Origin: Opitutia bacterium UBA5964
GTDB lineage: Bacteria > Verrucomicrobiota > Verrucomicrobiia > Opitutales > Coraliomargaritaceae
DNA: 12,974 nucleotides
Direction of reading: 5' to 3'
Assembly (NCBI GenBank): GCA_002430605.1
Contig: DJBY01000006.1
Location: forward strand, 29,671-42,644
Positions within the stretch are counted from its first letter, which is position 1, and each line of letters begins with the position of its first letter. The position numbers and the translations under genes are program-made. Shown here piece after piece: positions 1 to 12,796 of the stretch. The notes below the pieces were generated by a model that was not told the DNA's origin, ran no database searches, and saw nothing but the letters and a program-made list of their open reading frames with translations.

Positions 1-20
1 AAGTAGTTTCTATCTAGTCG

Positions 21-431
21 ATGACGCTTCCTCGATACCAGTACCATTTGCTGACTGCTCTGGTCGTGATTGCCATTATTTGGCTGCTGCTACTCACCGG
101 CTTTAGGGAATATTGGGGCTTTTGGCAAAGTCCTGACTCGTATGGTTTTTTGAAGAAAGAATATCCCGAGTGGATGCGTGATTATATCCATAGTTATTAC
201 GGTGCCACCTTTTGTTTTGTCGGCTTTGCTTTTGTTGGTTGGCTCATCATCGCGGTCGATTGTCTGCGGCAGGCATCCTCAGTTGCGTTATTCTACGGTA
301 GACTGAGTGTGGTTTTGATGATTACGGTGCTCATCGGTGCTGTGGTCGGCGTGCGCTGCGCTAATAACTTGATTGGCTGGCTCGATTCGGGACGCCTGCA
401 TGGTTTTACGTATTTTCAGGTACGTGAATAG
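21..431 (+). CDS. small hypothetical three-helix membrane protein
   Basis: This 136-residue protein is not recognised. Three hydrophobic segments are visible, at about residues 10-28, 61-80 and 90-111, so it is probably an inner-membrane protein. The loop between the first two helices (about 29-60) is aromatic-rich and polar (YWGFW, then KKEYPEW). The ATG at 21 is the first possible start because an in-frame TAG lies at 15-17. No Shine-Dalgarno sequence precedes it. Stops in two frames within the first 17 bases suggest that another gene may end just left of the window, so this could be the last gene of an operon. The stop codon is followed immediately by a run of small palindromes. Hydrophobicity and a coherent frame support a real gene, but no function can be assigned. 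Confidence 0.6.
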   Translation: MTLPRYQYHLLTALVVIAIIWLLLLTGFREYWGFWQSPDSYGFLKKEYPEWMRDYIHSYYGATFCFVGFAFVGWLIIAVDCLRQASSVALFYGRLSVVLMITVLIGAVVGVRCANNLIGWLDSGRLHGFTYFQVRE

Positions 432-513
432 CGCCATGTGTGGCGAATGCCATGGCAGCGCTGTCGCTTTGCCCTCATCAAAGGGTTGACGCGGAGGCTG
501 CATTGAACGCCTC
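432..513. repeat. cluster of short palindromes after the first gene
   Basis: Five inverted repeats sit within 82 bp: CGCCA/TGGCG with a 4-nt loop (432-445), the perfect palindrome TGCCATGGCA (448-457), the overlapping CAGCGCTG (456-463), CTTTG/CAAAG with a 7-nt loop (467-483) and GAGGC/GCCTC with a 10-nt loop (494-513). No T-tract follows, so it is not a standard terminator. It may be a dispersed extragenic palindromic repeat or a structured 3' end of the upstream transcript. Only the palindromes are seen directly; their dispersal in the genome is an inference. Confidence 0.45.
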
Positions 514-584
514 TGCCACATCCAAGCGGAATACCCACTTAATCGCGAAATCGTCATCATCACGCGTAGGTGAGTGGGCAAAAG

Positions 585-611
585 AAAACCCGCGAGTGTT
601 TCGCGGGTTTT
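585..611 (-). terminator. intrinsic terminator of the tRNA-Ser gene
   Basis: A perfect 11-bp stem (AAAACCCGCGA at 585-595 and TCGCGGGTTTT at 601-611) has a 5-nt loop. Read on the minus strand, the GC-rich hairpin is followed by TTTTCTTTT. It begins 7 nt past the CCA end of the tRNA gene, the expected place for its terminator. Confidence 0.88.
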
Positions 612-617
612 AAAAAG

Positions 618-708
<91 letters not shown>

Positions 709-804
709 ATACCAATACGGACGAAGAAAGCGGGCTGAGCGCGAAGATCAATCCTTATTTTCAGAGAATTTGAGAAACTCACCGAATCGTTGAAAATACT
801 GGAT

Positions 805-816
805 ATTCCGCGGAAT
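805..816. other. 12-bp perfect palindrome between tRNA-Ser and the DUF5069 gene
   Basis: ATTCCGCGGAAT is a perfect 12-bp palindrome. It lies 37 bp past the DUF5069 stop codon and about 97 bp upstream of the tRNA 5' end in the direction of transcription. It could be an operator or a chance palindrome. It has no loop and no T-tract, so it is not a terminator. The remaining spacer (709-852) shows no gene. Confidence 0.3.
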
Positions 817-852
817 TTCGGCAGATGCCGCAACGCAACGTGCTTCCGAATA

Positions 853-1296
853 CTAGATGCGTCGCTCTTCGATGTCGTAGACGTCGAACCACATGTAAAC
901 AATTTTGTCGGATGGGATGAACTCTGCAATGTAACCTTCGAGATACACTTGTAGCTCAATCGGCATTTCACTGATCCGCTTGTAGCGTAGATCGTTGTTC
1001 CATTGTACCAGCGCCTCTTGTGTGTGCTCTGTGGCGTTGGCTTGGATCCATTCGGCAACCGCGGCATCATCGGCACCTGTTGCGGCGAAGGCTTTAAAGT
1101 CTTCCGCTGAGATCCCTGCGAAAGTGAGGAACAGTTGGTCGAGCGGGCAATCGAAGTGATACTCGCCTTCAGTGCCAGCGATCACCGCTCGGCATTTGTC
1201 GAGTGTGCGTCCCGCAATGACATAGCCGCCGAGTGTCGCGCGTGGGCTGCGTGGGAATTTTTTACAGAGATTGAGTGATTGTTTTTTTGATATCAT
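853..1296 (-). CDS. DUF5069 domain-containing protein
   Basis: This 147-residue soluble protein matches the DUF5069 family as I know it. Characteristic stretches are FPRSPRATLGGY (about 14-25), a basic TLDKCRA segment (31-37), AGTEGEYHFDCPLDQ (40-54) and a TFAGIS turn (58-63), followed by a helical region ending in W(I/V)-type residues near 83. The family is common in Verrucomicrobiota and Planctomycetota, and I know of no established biochemical function. There is no signal peptide or membrane segment. The C-terminal half (about 100-147) is acidic and aromatic. The chosen ATG at 1296 puts the conserved RSPR motif near residue 16, as usual for the family. No Shine-Dalgarno sequence precedes it. 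The gene stands alone, facing the tRNA and diverging from the methyltransferase gene, with no obvious intrinsic terminator after its TAG stop. Confidence 0.85.
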   Translation of the reverse strand: MISKKQSLNLCKKFPRSPRATLGGYVIAGRTLDKCRAVIAGTEGEYHFDCPLDQLFLTFAGISAEDFKAFAATGADDAAVAEWIQANATEHTQEALVQWNNDLRYKRISEMPIELQVYLEGYIAEFIPSDKIVYMWFDVYDIEERRI

Positions 1297-1828
1297 AGGA
1301 ATTAATTATCCATGAATCGGTCTGAGTGCAAATTCCAGCGATGGTTTTTAGTCTCGTGGCAGCCTGTTGCCCGTTGTGGTATTGAGCGGATAAGCGGCTA
1401 AAAGATGAGCATTTGCAAACATTGCGGAACGACCCCTTTTTCAGTCCTTTTCAGTCCAGCGCTACGGAAAAGCAGTAGAGTGCGTGCTTGCACGTCACCG
1501 CCAGTGCTCAAGCCCGTCTCTATGTCCGGAATCTGGCCTCATAAATTTAAATGAGTCGCCTGCTTCCCTTTGACTCGCTCGTTCTCAAGTAGAGCGTGCA
1601 CTAGAATTATGAAATATTGGCCTGACCACTTTTCTTATCTGTTGGCGTGGAGGTGGTCGATCAGTGCCTGTGATTTTGAATTCATAATGAACGATATTTC
1701 TTATCATTATTGTGTTTTTGTGTCTGTCTGTAGCGCTTCAATTTTCGCAAACAGGGTCGGCAGTTTCCTTGGCATTGGTGTTTCGTTTCATTTGCAATAC
1801 GCCGAGCTTTCCGAAAAAGTGCGCGTTC
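1297..1828. other. 532-bp gap between divergent genes
   Basis: No gene can be supported here. The gap should hold the promoters of the DUF5069 gene (minus) and the methyltransferase gene (plus). It contains a tandem 10-bp duplication TTTTCAGTCC (1438-1447 and 1448-1457), a small inverted repeat CGTGC-TT-GCACG (about 1484-1495) and an AT-rich inverted repeat with arms CTCAT/ATGAG (1538-1555). A 49-codon frame from ATG 1405 to TGA 1554 starts with a CxxC (MSICKHCG) but has no second CxxC and no protein-like remainder. It is listed as a possible remnant only. The segment from about 1600 to 1828 is AT-richer and is open in the methyltransferase frame without resembling that family. Confidence 0.5.
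1305..1331 (-). promoter_or_regulatory. weak promoter candidate for the DUF5069 gene
   Basis: On the minus strand, TTGCAC (1326-1331) and GATAAT (1305-1310) are separated by 15 bp. The -10 matches the consensus at 5 of 6 positions, but the -35 is weak and the spacer is short. Transcription would start within a few bases of the ATG at 1296, giving an almost leaderless mRNA, in line with the missing Shine-Dalgarno sequence. Confidence 0.25.
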
Positions 1829-3016
1829 ATGAAAATGCACCGTATCTTGGCCGTCGCCGCTTCCGAAATTATCAATGCCGTCTTCAGCGAGCAGAAAGTG
1901 CTCGATCGTGAGCTGGCGAAGACTTTTGAGTCACACCCGAAGTGGGGGAAGCGTGATCGCAGTTTTATTGCTGAAACGGTCTTCGAGGTCGTGCGTTGGC
2001 GGCGTGCATTGAGCTTTCTGACTGGTAGCGAGGAGACGAATGCGCTCTGTGCTGCGCAATGGTTACGGATGGGCTTTGAGCTGCCTGAATGGTGGATCTA
2101 TGCAGGTGCCGATGTGGATACGATCAAAGCGCGTGAGTCTGAGCTGGCTCAGCAACACCGCGCGGTGCGTGAATCGATCCCAGATTGGCTGGATGCACTT
2201 GGGGCTGAAGAATTGGGCGACGCGTGGGATGGCGAATTGGCGGCGCTCAATCAACGCACTTGTGTTTACCTGCGCGTCAATACCCTGAAGTCAACCCGCG
2301 CCGAAGCGCTGGCATGGCTGGCCAGCTACAACATTGTCGCCAATGAAGTGCCTGGGCTGCCGAATGCGCTCTCGCTCAATCCTGGTAAAAATCTGGCCAA
2401 ATCTTTGCGCTTAGATGGGCGCGTGGAGATTCAGGATGCGGGCTCGCAAATGATCGCGCCGCTGCTGGCTCCGCAACCAGGGGAGTGTATTATCGACACC
2501 TGTGCTGGTGCTGGTGGGAAGTCGCTCCACCTCGCAGCGTTGATGCAGAATCAGGGGCGTATCATCGGTATGGATATTGTCCCTAGAAAACTTAAGGAAC
2601 TCGAACGCCGCGCGAAGCGGGCGCATCCAAAGCCATGCATCGAAACCAAGCTCATCAGTCCCAAAGTATTGGCAGGTCTCGCTGGCGTGGCTGACCGTGT
2701 GTTGATTGATGCGCCTTGCTCTGGCTTGGGCACATTAAAGCGTCAACCCGATCTAAAGTGGCGGCTCAAGCCAGCGCAACTGGATCGTGTTCGCACGATT
2801 CAGGCCGAGTTGTTGGATGCTTATACCGCGCTGCTGAAGCCCGGTGGCCGCTTGGTCTTCGCGACTTGTTCGGTGTTGCCGTCGGAGAACCGAGCCAATG
2901 TAGATCGTCTTTTGAGTGCGGGTGGTTTTGCGCTGCTAGAGGAGTGCACGGTCTCACCGGCAGCAACTGGCTATGACGGGTTTTATGCTGCGGCGTTAGT
3001 GAAGGATTCTGTCTGA
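1829..3016 (+). CDS. rsmB: RsmB/NOP-family rRNA (cytosine-5) methyltransferase
   Basis: This 395-residue SAM-dependent RNA m5C methyltransferase probably modifies 16S rRNA (C967 in E. coli for RsmB). An N-terminal helical NusB-like RNA-binding region (about 1-100) is followed by a linker and the Rossmann catalytic domain. Motif I (SAM) is IDTCAGAGGKS at about 222-232. Motif IV is DAPCSGLG, with the resolving Cys at 297. Motif VI is ATCS, with the nucleophile Cys at 347. Both catalytic cysteines are present, so the enzyme should be active. The frame is open upstream to 1712, but those 39 codons look unlike the family. ATG 1829 (MKMHRIL) fits where NusB-like RsmB proteins begin; ATG 1835 is also possible. 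The usual RsmB length is about 430. No Shine-Dalgarno sequence is visible. It could alternatively be named as a generic RsmB/RsmF paralogue, because target specificity cannot be read from sequence. It ends 11 bp from the stop of the convergent uvrA. Confidence 0.88.
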   Translation: MKMHRILAVAASEIINAVFSEQKVLDRELAKTFESHPKWGKRDRSFIAETVFEVVRWRRALSFLTGSEETNALCAAQWLRMGFELPEWWIYAGADVDTIKARESELAQQHRAVRESIPDWLDALGAEELGDAWDGELAALNQRTCVYLRVNTLKSTRAEALAWLASYNIVANEVPGLPNALSLNPGKNLAKSLRLDGRVEIQDAGSQMIAPLLAPQPGECIIDTCAGAGGKSLHLAALMQNQGRIIGMDIVPRKLKELERRAKRAHPKPCIETKLISPKVLAGLAGVADRVLIDAPCSGLGTLKRQPDLKWRLKPAQLDRVRTIQAELLDAYTALLKPGGRLVFATCSVLPSENRANVDRLLSAGGFALLEECTVSPAATGYDGFYAAALVKDSV

Positions 3017-3027
3017 TCTTTTTAGGG

Positions 3028-8676
<5,649 letters not shown>

Positions 8677-8800
8677 GTGGTGTGACGCGAAGTGAAAGGA
8701 AAGCCGAAATTGGTAGAGTGCTTAAACGCTATAGGCTGAGATACCTTACAGCTCAGTGTATTCCTGAAAAGAAAAGAAGGGTGCTTTCTTGTTCAGTTAG

Positions 8801-8903
8801 TGGCGCAGTTCTGCAATGCCTGGGGTGGCGCTGCACCGTCTCGGTGCGCATCTGGGTCTAGTCGGCGGGGGCTTCGTGTGGCGCGAGCCGCGGCTGCACT
8901 GCC
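8801..8903. repeat. GC-rich spacer with imperfect repeats and hairpins between uvrA and recD2
   Basis: TGGCGC occurs three times (8801, 8826 and 8879). CTGCAATGCC (8811-8820) and CTGCACTGCC (8894-8903) match at 9 of 10 positions, each closing a unit that opens with TGGCGC. A hairpin GCACCG-TCT-CGGTGC (8833-8847) and the palindrome AGCCGCGGCT (8886-8895) lie between. There is no T-tract, so this is at best a poor terminator for recD2. A dispersed extragenic element is plausible. The part nearer uvrA (8677-8800) is AT-richer and should hold the uvrA promoter, though no clear -35/-10 pair was found. A TACA/TGTA half-palindrome sits at 8747-8760. Confidence 0.45.
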
Positions 8904-8912
8904 GAACGATGG

Positions 8913-11237
8913 TTAAGCCTCTTCGGCGATCTTCTGGCCTTCTTCGAAGGCTCTGCGTAGTCGGTGGCGCAGGTGAGTGCGGCGGACTTGTTGATCGTTA
9001 TTGCGAATGGCCATGGCGTAGGCGTCTAGAGAGCCGACGAGATAGACTTTTTGTCGAGCGCGAGTGATGCCTGTATAGACGAGGTTTCGCTGGAGGAGCA
9101 TGAAGTGTTGCTTTAGTAAGGGAATGATGACGACTGGGTATTCACTGCCTTGGCTCTTATGGATCGAAATGCAGTAGGCGAGCTGCACTTCGGAGAGCTC
9201 GCCTTTGGTGTATTCGATCAGGTCACTGGAAAATTCGATGGTGAGTCCAGAGCTGTCTGCGGCGATCGCACGGATAATGCCCATGTCGCCGTTGAAGACG
9301 TTTTTGTCGTAGTTGTTACGGGTCTGGATGACTTTGTCGCCGATGCGAAAGGTGGAGGTGCCGTAAAGGATTTCGGCGGGGAGAGGCTTGTTGGTCTTTT
9401 CCCTGAAATGTGTTTGGCGGGCAGGGGCGTAATCGGGGTCGGAGCGAAGCTTGGATTCTGCGGCGGACTTGGGGTTGAGGCATTCTTGGATCTCGGCATT
9501 GAGCACGGTGATGCCGCCGGTGCCGCGGTGCATGGGCGACATGACTTGAATGTCTCGGACTGGGTGTACTTTGTGGTGCTTGGGGATGTAATCTCGGGCT
9601 AGATACAAAATCGCTTGGACGCATTGCTCGGGCGTGTCGGCTTCGATGAAACTGAAGTCCTTGCTGGCATCGAGATCGCGGAGGCTGCGGAAGGTTGAGC
9701 CTGGATGGGATTCACCATTGAGGATACCGTGAGCTGTGGTGACAATGCCGCTTTCTTTGCCTTGTCGATAAATGGTATTGAGCCGAGTGACAGTGGCGGG
9801 CGGGGCGGCCATGAGATCGCCCAAGACATTTCCGGCGCCAACAGAAGGGAGCTGGTCAGCGTCCCCTACCAGCAGTAAATGCGCACTGCTCGGGACCGCT
9901 TGTAGCAGGCTGGCGGCGAGGCGGGTGTCGAGCATACTGGTTTCATCCAGGATGAGTAAATCGCAGGGTAGTGGGTTGTCCTCGTTGTAAGTGAAGGTGC
10001 GCGAGGCGCCGTCGTATTTAAGCAGTCGATGGATCGTGCTTGCGGGCGCACCTGAGGCTTCGGCCAAGCGTTGCGCGGCACGGCCTGTGGGCGACGCGAG
10101 CAGGATGCGAGTACGCTTGGCGCGGAGGATGTCGACGACTGCGCGGAGGATGGTGGTTTTGCCTGTGCCAGGGCCACCGGTGATGATGGAGACTTTTGAA
10201 GTAAGTGTTTTGCGGACGGCCTCGGCCTGTTGATCGGCAAACTCGAAGCCAGCTTTTTGCTGCGCCCAAACGATCGCTGACTCGATCTTGATTATAGGTA
10301 AAATCGATGCGGTGCTGTCGATTCGGGCGATCGCTTCGGCGATGCGCTTTTCCGCGCTGGCGGTGGTGGGCATCTGACAGGCGGGGCCGAGGTATTCGTT
10401 CTTTTCATCGAAGGCCTTGATTGGAAGTAGTTTCTTGGCGTCGTTGAGCGCATGGATGCGTCGCTGAATATCGACGGGATCGACGCCGAGTAGCTTCGTG
10501 GCGTATTCGAGGATCATTTGCTCGGTGCCCAGTGTGTGCCCTTCGTCTTCGAGGGTGCGCATGGTATGGATGATGCCAGCGTCGATGCGTTCTTTGGAAT
10601 TGGTGGGAAAACCGAGGTTGAGGGCTATTTTATCAGCGGTTTTGAAGCCAATGCGTTCGATATCTTCGGCGAGCCGATAGGGCTCGTCTTGTAGGATTCG
10701 TTTGGCACCGCTGCCATATTTTTTGACGAGTCGCACGCATTGGGACGGGGTGACGCCGTAGGTCTGCAGAAACATCATCACATCGCGTACCGCGCTTTGA
10801 TCGTCCCACGCCGCTTTGATCGATTTGGCGCGAGTTTTGCCAATGCCGGGAATTTCATGAAGTCGGCCAGAGTTTTCGCTAATGATCTTCAGGGTGTCGG
10901 CTCCAAAGTGGTCGACGATTTTCTTGGCATAGGATTTGCCGATGCCATGAATGAGGCCGCTGCCGAGGTATTTGCGGATGCCGTGGACGGAGGCGGGAAG
11001 CTGGGACTTGAAGCTGCCGACTTTGAACTGATCACCGTGCGTGGTGTGGCGGGTCCATTGACCATTAAGCTTAAGCGTCTCGCCGCATTGTACGCCCGGG
11101 AGTGGGCCGAGGATGGTAACGGGGCGCTTGCCGTTGGCGACGCTGATCTCGGCCACGCAATAGGCATTCTCTTCGTTGAAGAAGATGATCCGTTCGAGGA
11201 CGCCTGTGATGGATTCGTTTGAGTTGTTTTCTGCCAT
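8913..11237 (-). CDS. recD2: RecD2-type ATP-dependent 5'-3' DNA helicase
   Basis: This is an SF1B helicase of the RecD2 (RecD-like) family, which acts without RecBC in repair and fork processing. With the start at 11237 it has 774 residues, a normal length. An N-terminal OB-like strand region (about 10-80) precedes helix-hairpin-helix segments around 96-109 (GIGKSYAKKI) and 128-141 (IPGIGKTRAK), which bind DNA. Helicase motifs follow in order: Walker A GGPGTGKTT (354-362), Walker B LILDETS (428-434), motif III GDADQLPS (458-465), motif IV-like TIYRQ (488-492), the SH3-bearing region, motif V SIHKSQGSEY (691-700) and motif VI YTGITRAR (721-728). All catalytic motifs are intact. The frame is open to ATG 11303, but that would start in the terminator tail of the upstream gene; MAENNSNESITGVL from 11237 matches family starts. 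No Shine-Dalgarno sequence is visible. A TTGACC box about 45 bp upstream (11278-11283) lacks a good -10. Its genomic neighbour uvrA shares its direction. Confidence 0.93.
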   Translation of the reverse strand: MAENNSNESITGVLERIIFFNEENAYCVAEISVANGKRPVTILGPLPGVQCGETLKLNGQWTRHTTHGDQFKVGSFKSQLPASVHGIRKYLGSGLIHGIGKSYAKKIVDHFGADTLKIISENSGRLHEIPGIGKTRAKSIKAAWDDQSAVRDVMMFLQTYGVTPSQCVRLVKKYGSGAKRILQDEPYRLAEDIERIGFKTADKIALNLGFPTNSKERIDAGIIHTMRTLEDEGHTLGTEQMILEYATKLLGVDPVDIQRRIHALNDAKKLLPIKAFDEKNEYLGPACQMPTTASAEKRIAEAIARIDSTASILPIIKIESAIVWAQQKAGFEFADQQAEAVRKTLTSKVSIITGGPGTGKTTILRAVVDILRAKRTRILLASPTGRAAQRLAEASGAPASTIHRLLKYDGASRTFTYNEDNPLPCDLLILDETSMLDTRLAASLLQAVPSSAHLLLVGDADQLPSVGAGNVLGDLMAAPPATVTRLNTIYRQGKESGIVTTAHGILNGESHPGSTFRSLRDLDASKDFSFIEADTPEQCVQAILYLARDYIPKHHKVHPVRDIQVMSPMHRGTGGITVLNAEIQECLNPKSAAESKLRSDPDYAPARQTHFREKTNKPLPAEILYGTSTFRIGDKVIQTRNNYDKNVFNGDMGIIRAIAADSSGLTIEFSSDLIEYTKGELSEVQLAYCISIHKSQGSEYPVVIIPLLKQHFMLLQRNLVYTGITRARQKVYLVGSLDAYAMAIRNNDQQVRRTHLRHRLRRAFEEGQKIAEEA

Positions 11238-11305
11238 GGTTGCGGGCTTTTTAACAGACCTACAGAAGCGAGACAGAAGGTCAATGCGTGTATGGCTTCG
11301 CACGA

Positions 11306-11334
11306 AAAAGCCCTCGCGGAGTGCGAGGGCTTTT
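11306..11334 (-). terminator. strong intrinsic terminator of the secreted-protein gene
   Basis: A perfect 12-bp stem (AAAAGCCCTCGC at 11306-11317 and GCGAGGGCTTTT at 11323-11334) has a 5-nt loop. Read on the minus strand it ends in TTTTT and begins 18 nt past the stop at 11353. It separates the secreted-protein gene from recD2, so recD2 needs its own promoter. The flanking A-rich side could also act on plus-strand transcripts. Confidence 0.92.
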
Positions 11335-11352
11335 AAAATTAGCAGGCAGTGT

Positions 11353-12756
11353 TTATTGCGAGAGGATCACTGGGGGGCTTGGCGGTGATCCAGGAGGAGG
11401 GCCCGCTGGGCCTTGCTCGGCATCCATGGTGAAGATTAGATCGTCGAAAGGCACGTCGCCGATCGCAACGATTCCGCGCAAACTGAAGGGTGCCGGTGCT
11501 GCTTGAGCTTTCTGAATGCGAAGATCGTTAGCAGCCGGGGTGTATTTCGCGGGTTGAATCTTGTAGTCGCTCTTCAAACTTTCAGGAATATATCGGACGA
11601 TGACGTATCTGCGTTCGATCTCATCAAAGGCGTGCTGTACACGTGTGCTCTCGCCTTTAATATCAACGGTGTATGAATCTTCGATGTCGTAGAAGAAGTC
11701 GCTTGGGACGCGAACGATTTCTTGCTCCTGCTGTGCTGCCATAAAGAATTCGAAGTTTGAATCGTAGTTGGCTGCTAGTTGTGCGCGTTCGATCTGGCCT
11801 AGTTCATTAGTAAAGGTGGCAACCCCAGTTTGCTTATCGGAGGTGAACTCTTCTGGTAAGTGGTTTGTTAGATATAATTGCAGTGTGCCTTGATTCCCTG
11901 AATTGAAGTTCATGGCGATGGTGCGCATCTGTGTCTTTTTACGTAGGTCAATAATGGCGATCGATTCTTCGCCACCAGGAAACTGATAGGAGGTGGTTGG
12001 ATCATTATCCTGTAGGTTAAAGACTGAATCGAGGGCTCCGCCGCTAGCATAGATGATCCGGCTGCCGGTGTAGGCCCCCACGAAGTCGTAATCGATAACT
12101 GGAGACTGTGCTTTGATGGTTTCTTCAGTTGCTTCACCTTTGCCGAGTTGAATGTCAGCTTGTGTGATATTTAAAGGGCCAGTTGCCCCGAACTGTCCGA
12201 TACGCCCCTCACCGATGATGTTGAACCGCACCAGCAGGTAGCGGGTATCCACTTCTGCGAAGGTGGTCGACGGGATGTCGCCTTGTTGGAATGCAATTAG
12301 TGGTGTCAGTTTTACCCATTTTCCAGTTTCGAGCGGGTCGAGGGCGTTTGAGGACATCAGTTGCATAGTGCCTGACGCGCTCTCGTTGTTGAAAAAGAAG
12401 CGGGACACCTTCATGAACTGACCTAAATCGATGATGTAATCGTGTTGTCCTTGAGGGATTGTGTAGGTGAGCGCTGAGTTGTCGCTGAGTAGGACAGATT
12501 CATCAAAATAGCCCACATCCGGTACTTGGACACGGAGGAATTGCTCGTCTTTAACGATCACTAGAGTCGCTCCCATATGCCATCGAGCTAGATTTTTCGG
12601 TACGCGCTGAAGTTGTTGCTCGCTAGCATTTGGGACGCGATAAAGGTCGATCGGCGGGGCGGATTGCGCCTGCGTGCTGGTATTGAGTGACAGTGCAACT
12701 CCAGCGAAAAATAATGCAGCGATTATTTTTTGAGATGTAAGGATTAATTTGCTCAT
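11353..12756 (-). CDS. secreted protein with duplicated beta-sandwich-like region and Pro-rich tail
   Basis: This 467-residue protein is not assigned to a named family. A signal peptide is clear: basic start (MSKLILTSQK), hydrophobic core 11-23, and probable cleavage after AQA near residues 29-32, so it is exported to the periplasm or beyond. Two related segments follow. Around 90-135 the pattern is DNSALTYTIP, then an IIDLG strand and GTMQLMSSN. Around 249-300 it is DNDPTTSYQFP, then an IIDLR strand and GTLQLYLTN. Each is followed by an RY(L/V)(L/I)VR strand (172-177 and 383-388). This resembles a duplicated discoidin or galactose-binding-like jelly roll, an inference from spacing and strand pattern. 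The C-terminus (448-464) is a GPAGPPPGSPPSPP-type tail ending VILSQ. There are no visible enzyme motifs, and no cysteine was noticed. The ATG at 12756 directly precedes the signal peptide. No Shine-Dalgarno sequence is present; an upstream promoter candidate would give an almost leaderless mRNA. The gene ends at a strong terminator and is probably monocistronic. Confidence 0.85.
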   Translation of the reverse strand: MSKLILTSQKIIAALFFAGVALSLNTSTQAQSAPPIDLYRVPNASEQQLQRVPKNLARWHMGATLVIVKDEQFLRVQVPDVGYFDESVLLSDNSALTYTIPQGQHDYIIDLGQFMKVSRFFFNNESASGTMQLMSSNALDPLETGKWVKLTPLIAFQQGDIPSTTFAEVDTRYLLVRFNIIGEGRIGQFGATGPLNITQADIQLGKGEATEETIKAQSPVIDYDFVGAYTGSRIIYASGGALDSVFNLQDNDPTTSYQFPGGEESIAIIDLRKKTQMRTIAMNFNSGNQGTLQLYLTNHLPEEFTSDKQTGVATFTNELGQIERAQLAANYDSNFEFFMAAQQEQEIVRVPSDFFYDIEDSYTVDIKGESTRVQHAFDEIERRYVIVRYIPESLKSDYKIQPAKYTPAANDLRIQKAQAAPAPFSLRGIVAIGDVPFDDLIFTMDAEQGPAGPPPGSPPSPPVILSQ

Positions 12757-12768
12757 TTAATTAATGGA

Positions 12769-12796
12769 TTTATATGACTAAAGTCGAATATTGCAA
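12769..12796 (-). promoter_or_regulatory. sigma70-like promoter candidate for the secreted-protein gene
   Basis: On the minus strand, TTGCAA (12791-12796) and TATAAA (12769-12774) are separated by 16 bp. The -10 matches the consensus at 5 of 6 positions. Only 12 bp separate the -10 from the ATG at 12756, so the predicted mRNA leader is about 5 nt, consistent with the absent Shine-Dalgarno sequence. Confidence 0.5.

Noticed and set aside
1712..1828. 39-codon upstream extension of the methyltransferase
   Set aside because: The extra residues do not resemble RsmB N-termini. The NusB-like region begins naturally at ATG 1829.
1570..1911. 113-codon plus-strand frame upstream of rsmB
   Set aside because: It overlaps the start of the methyltransferase in another frame and its translation looks random.
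8833..8847. Hairpin as a recD2 terminator
   Set aside because: The stem is only 6 bp and lacks a T-tract on the minus strand, so it is better described as part of the repeat block.
8816..9067. 83-codon plus-strand frame over the recD2 end
   Set aside because: Half lies in the GC-rich repeat spacer and half is antisense to recD2, and there is no family resemblance.
10740..11222. 160-codon plus-strand frame
   Set aside because: It lies wholly inside recD2, whose helicase motifs and HHH segments are unambiguous on the other strand.
11238..11303. 22-codon upstream extension of recD2
   Set aside because: It would begin in the tail of the preceding terminator, and its basic, Ser-rich sequence does not match RecD2 starts.
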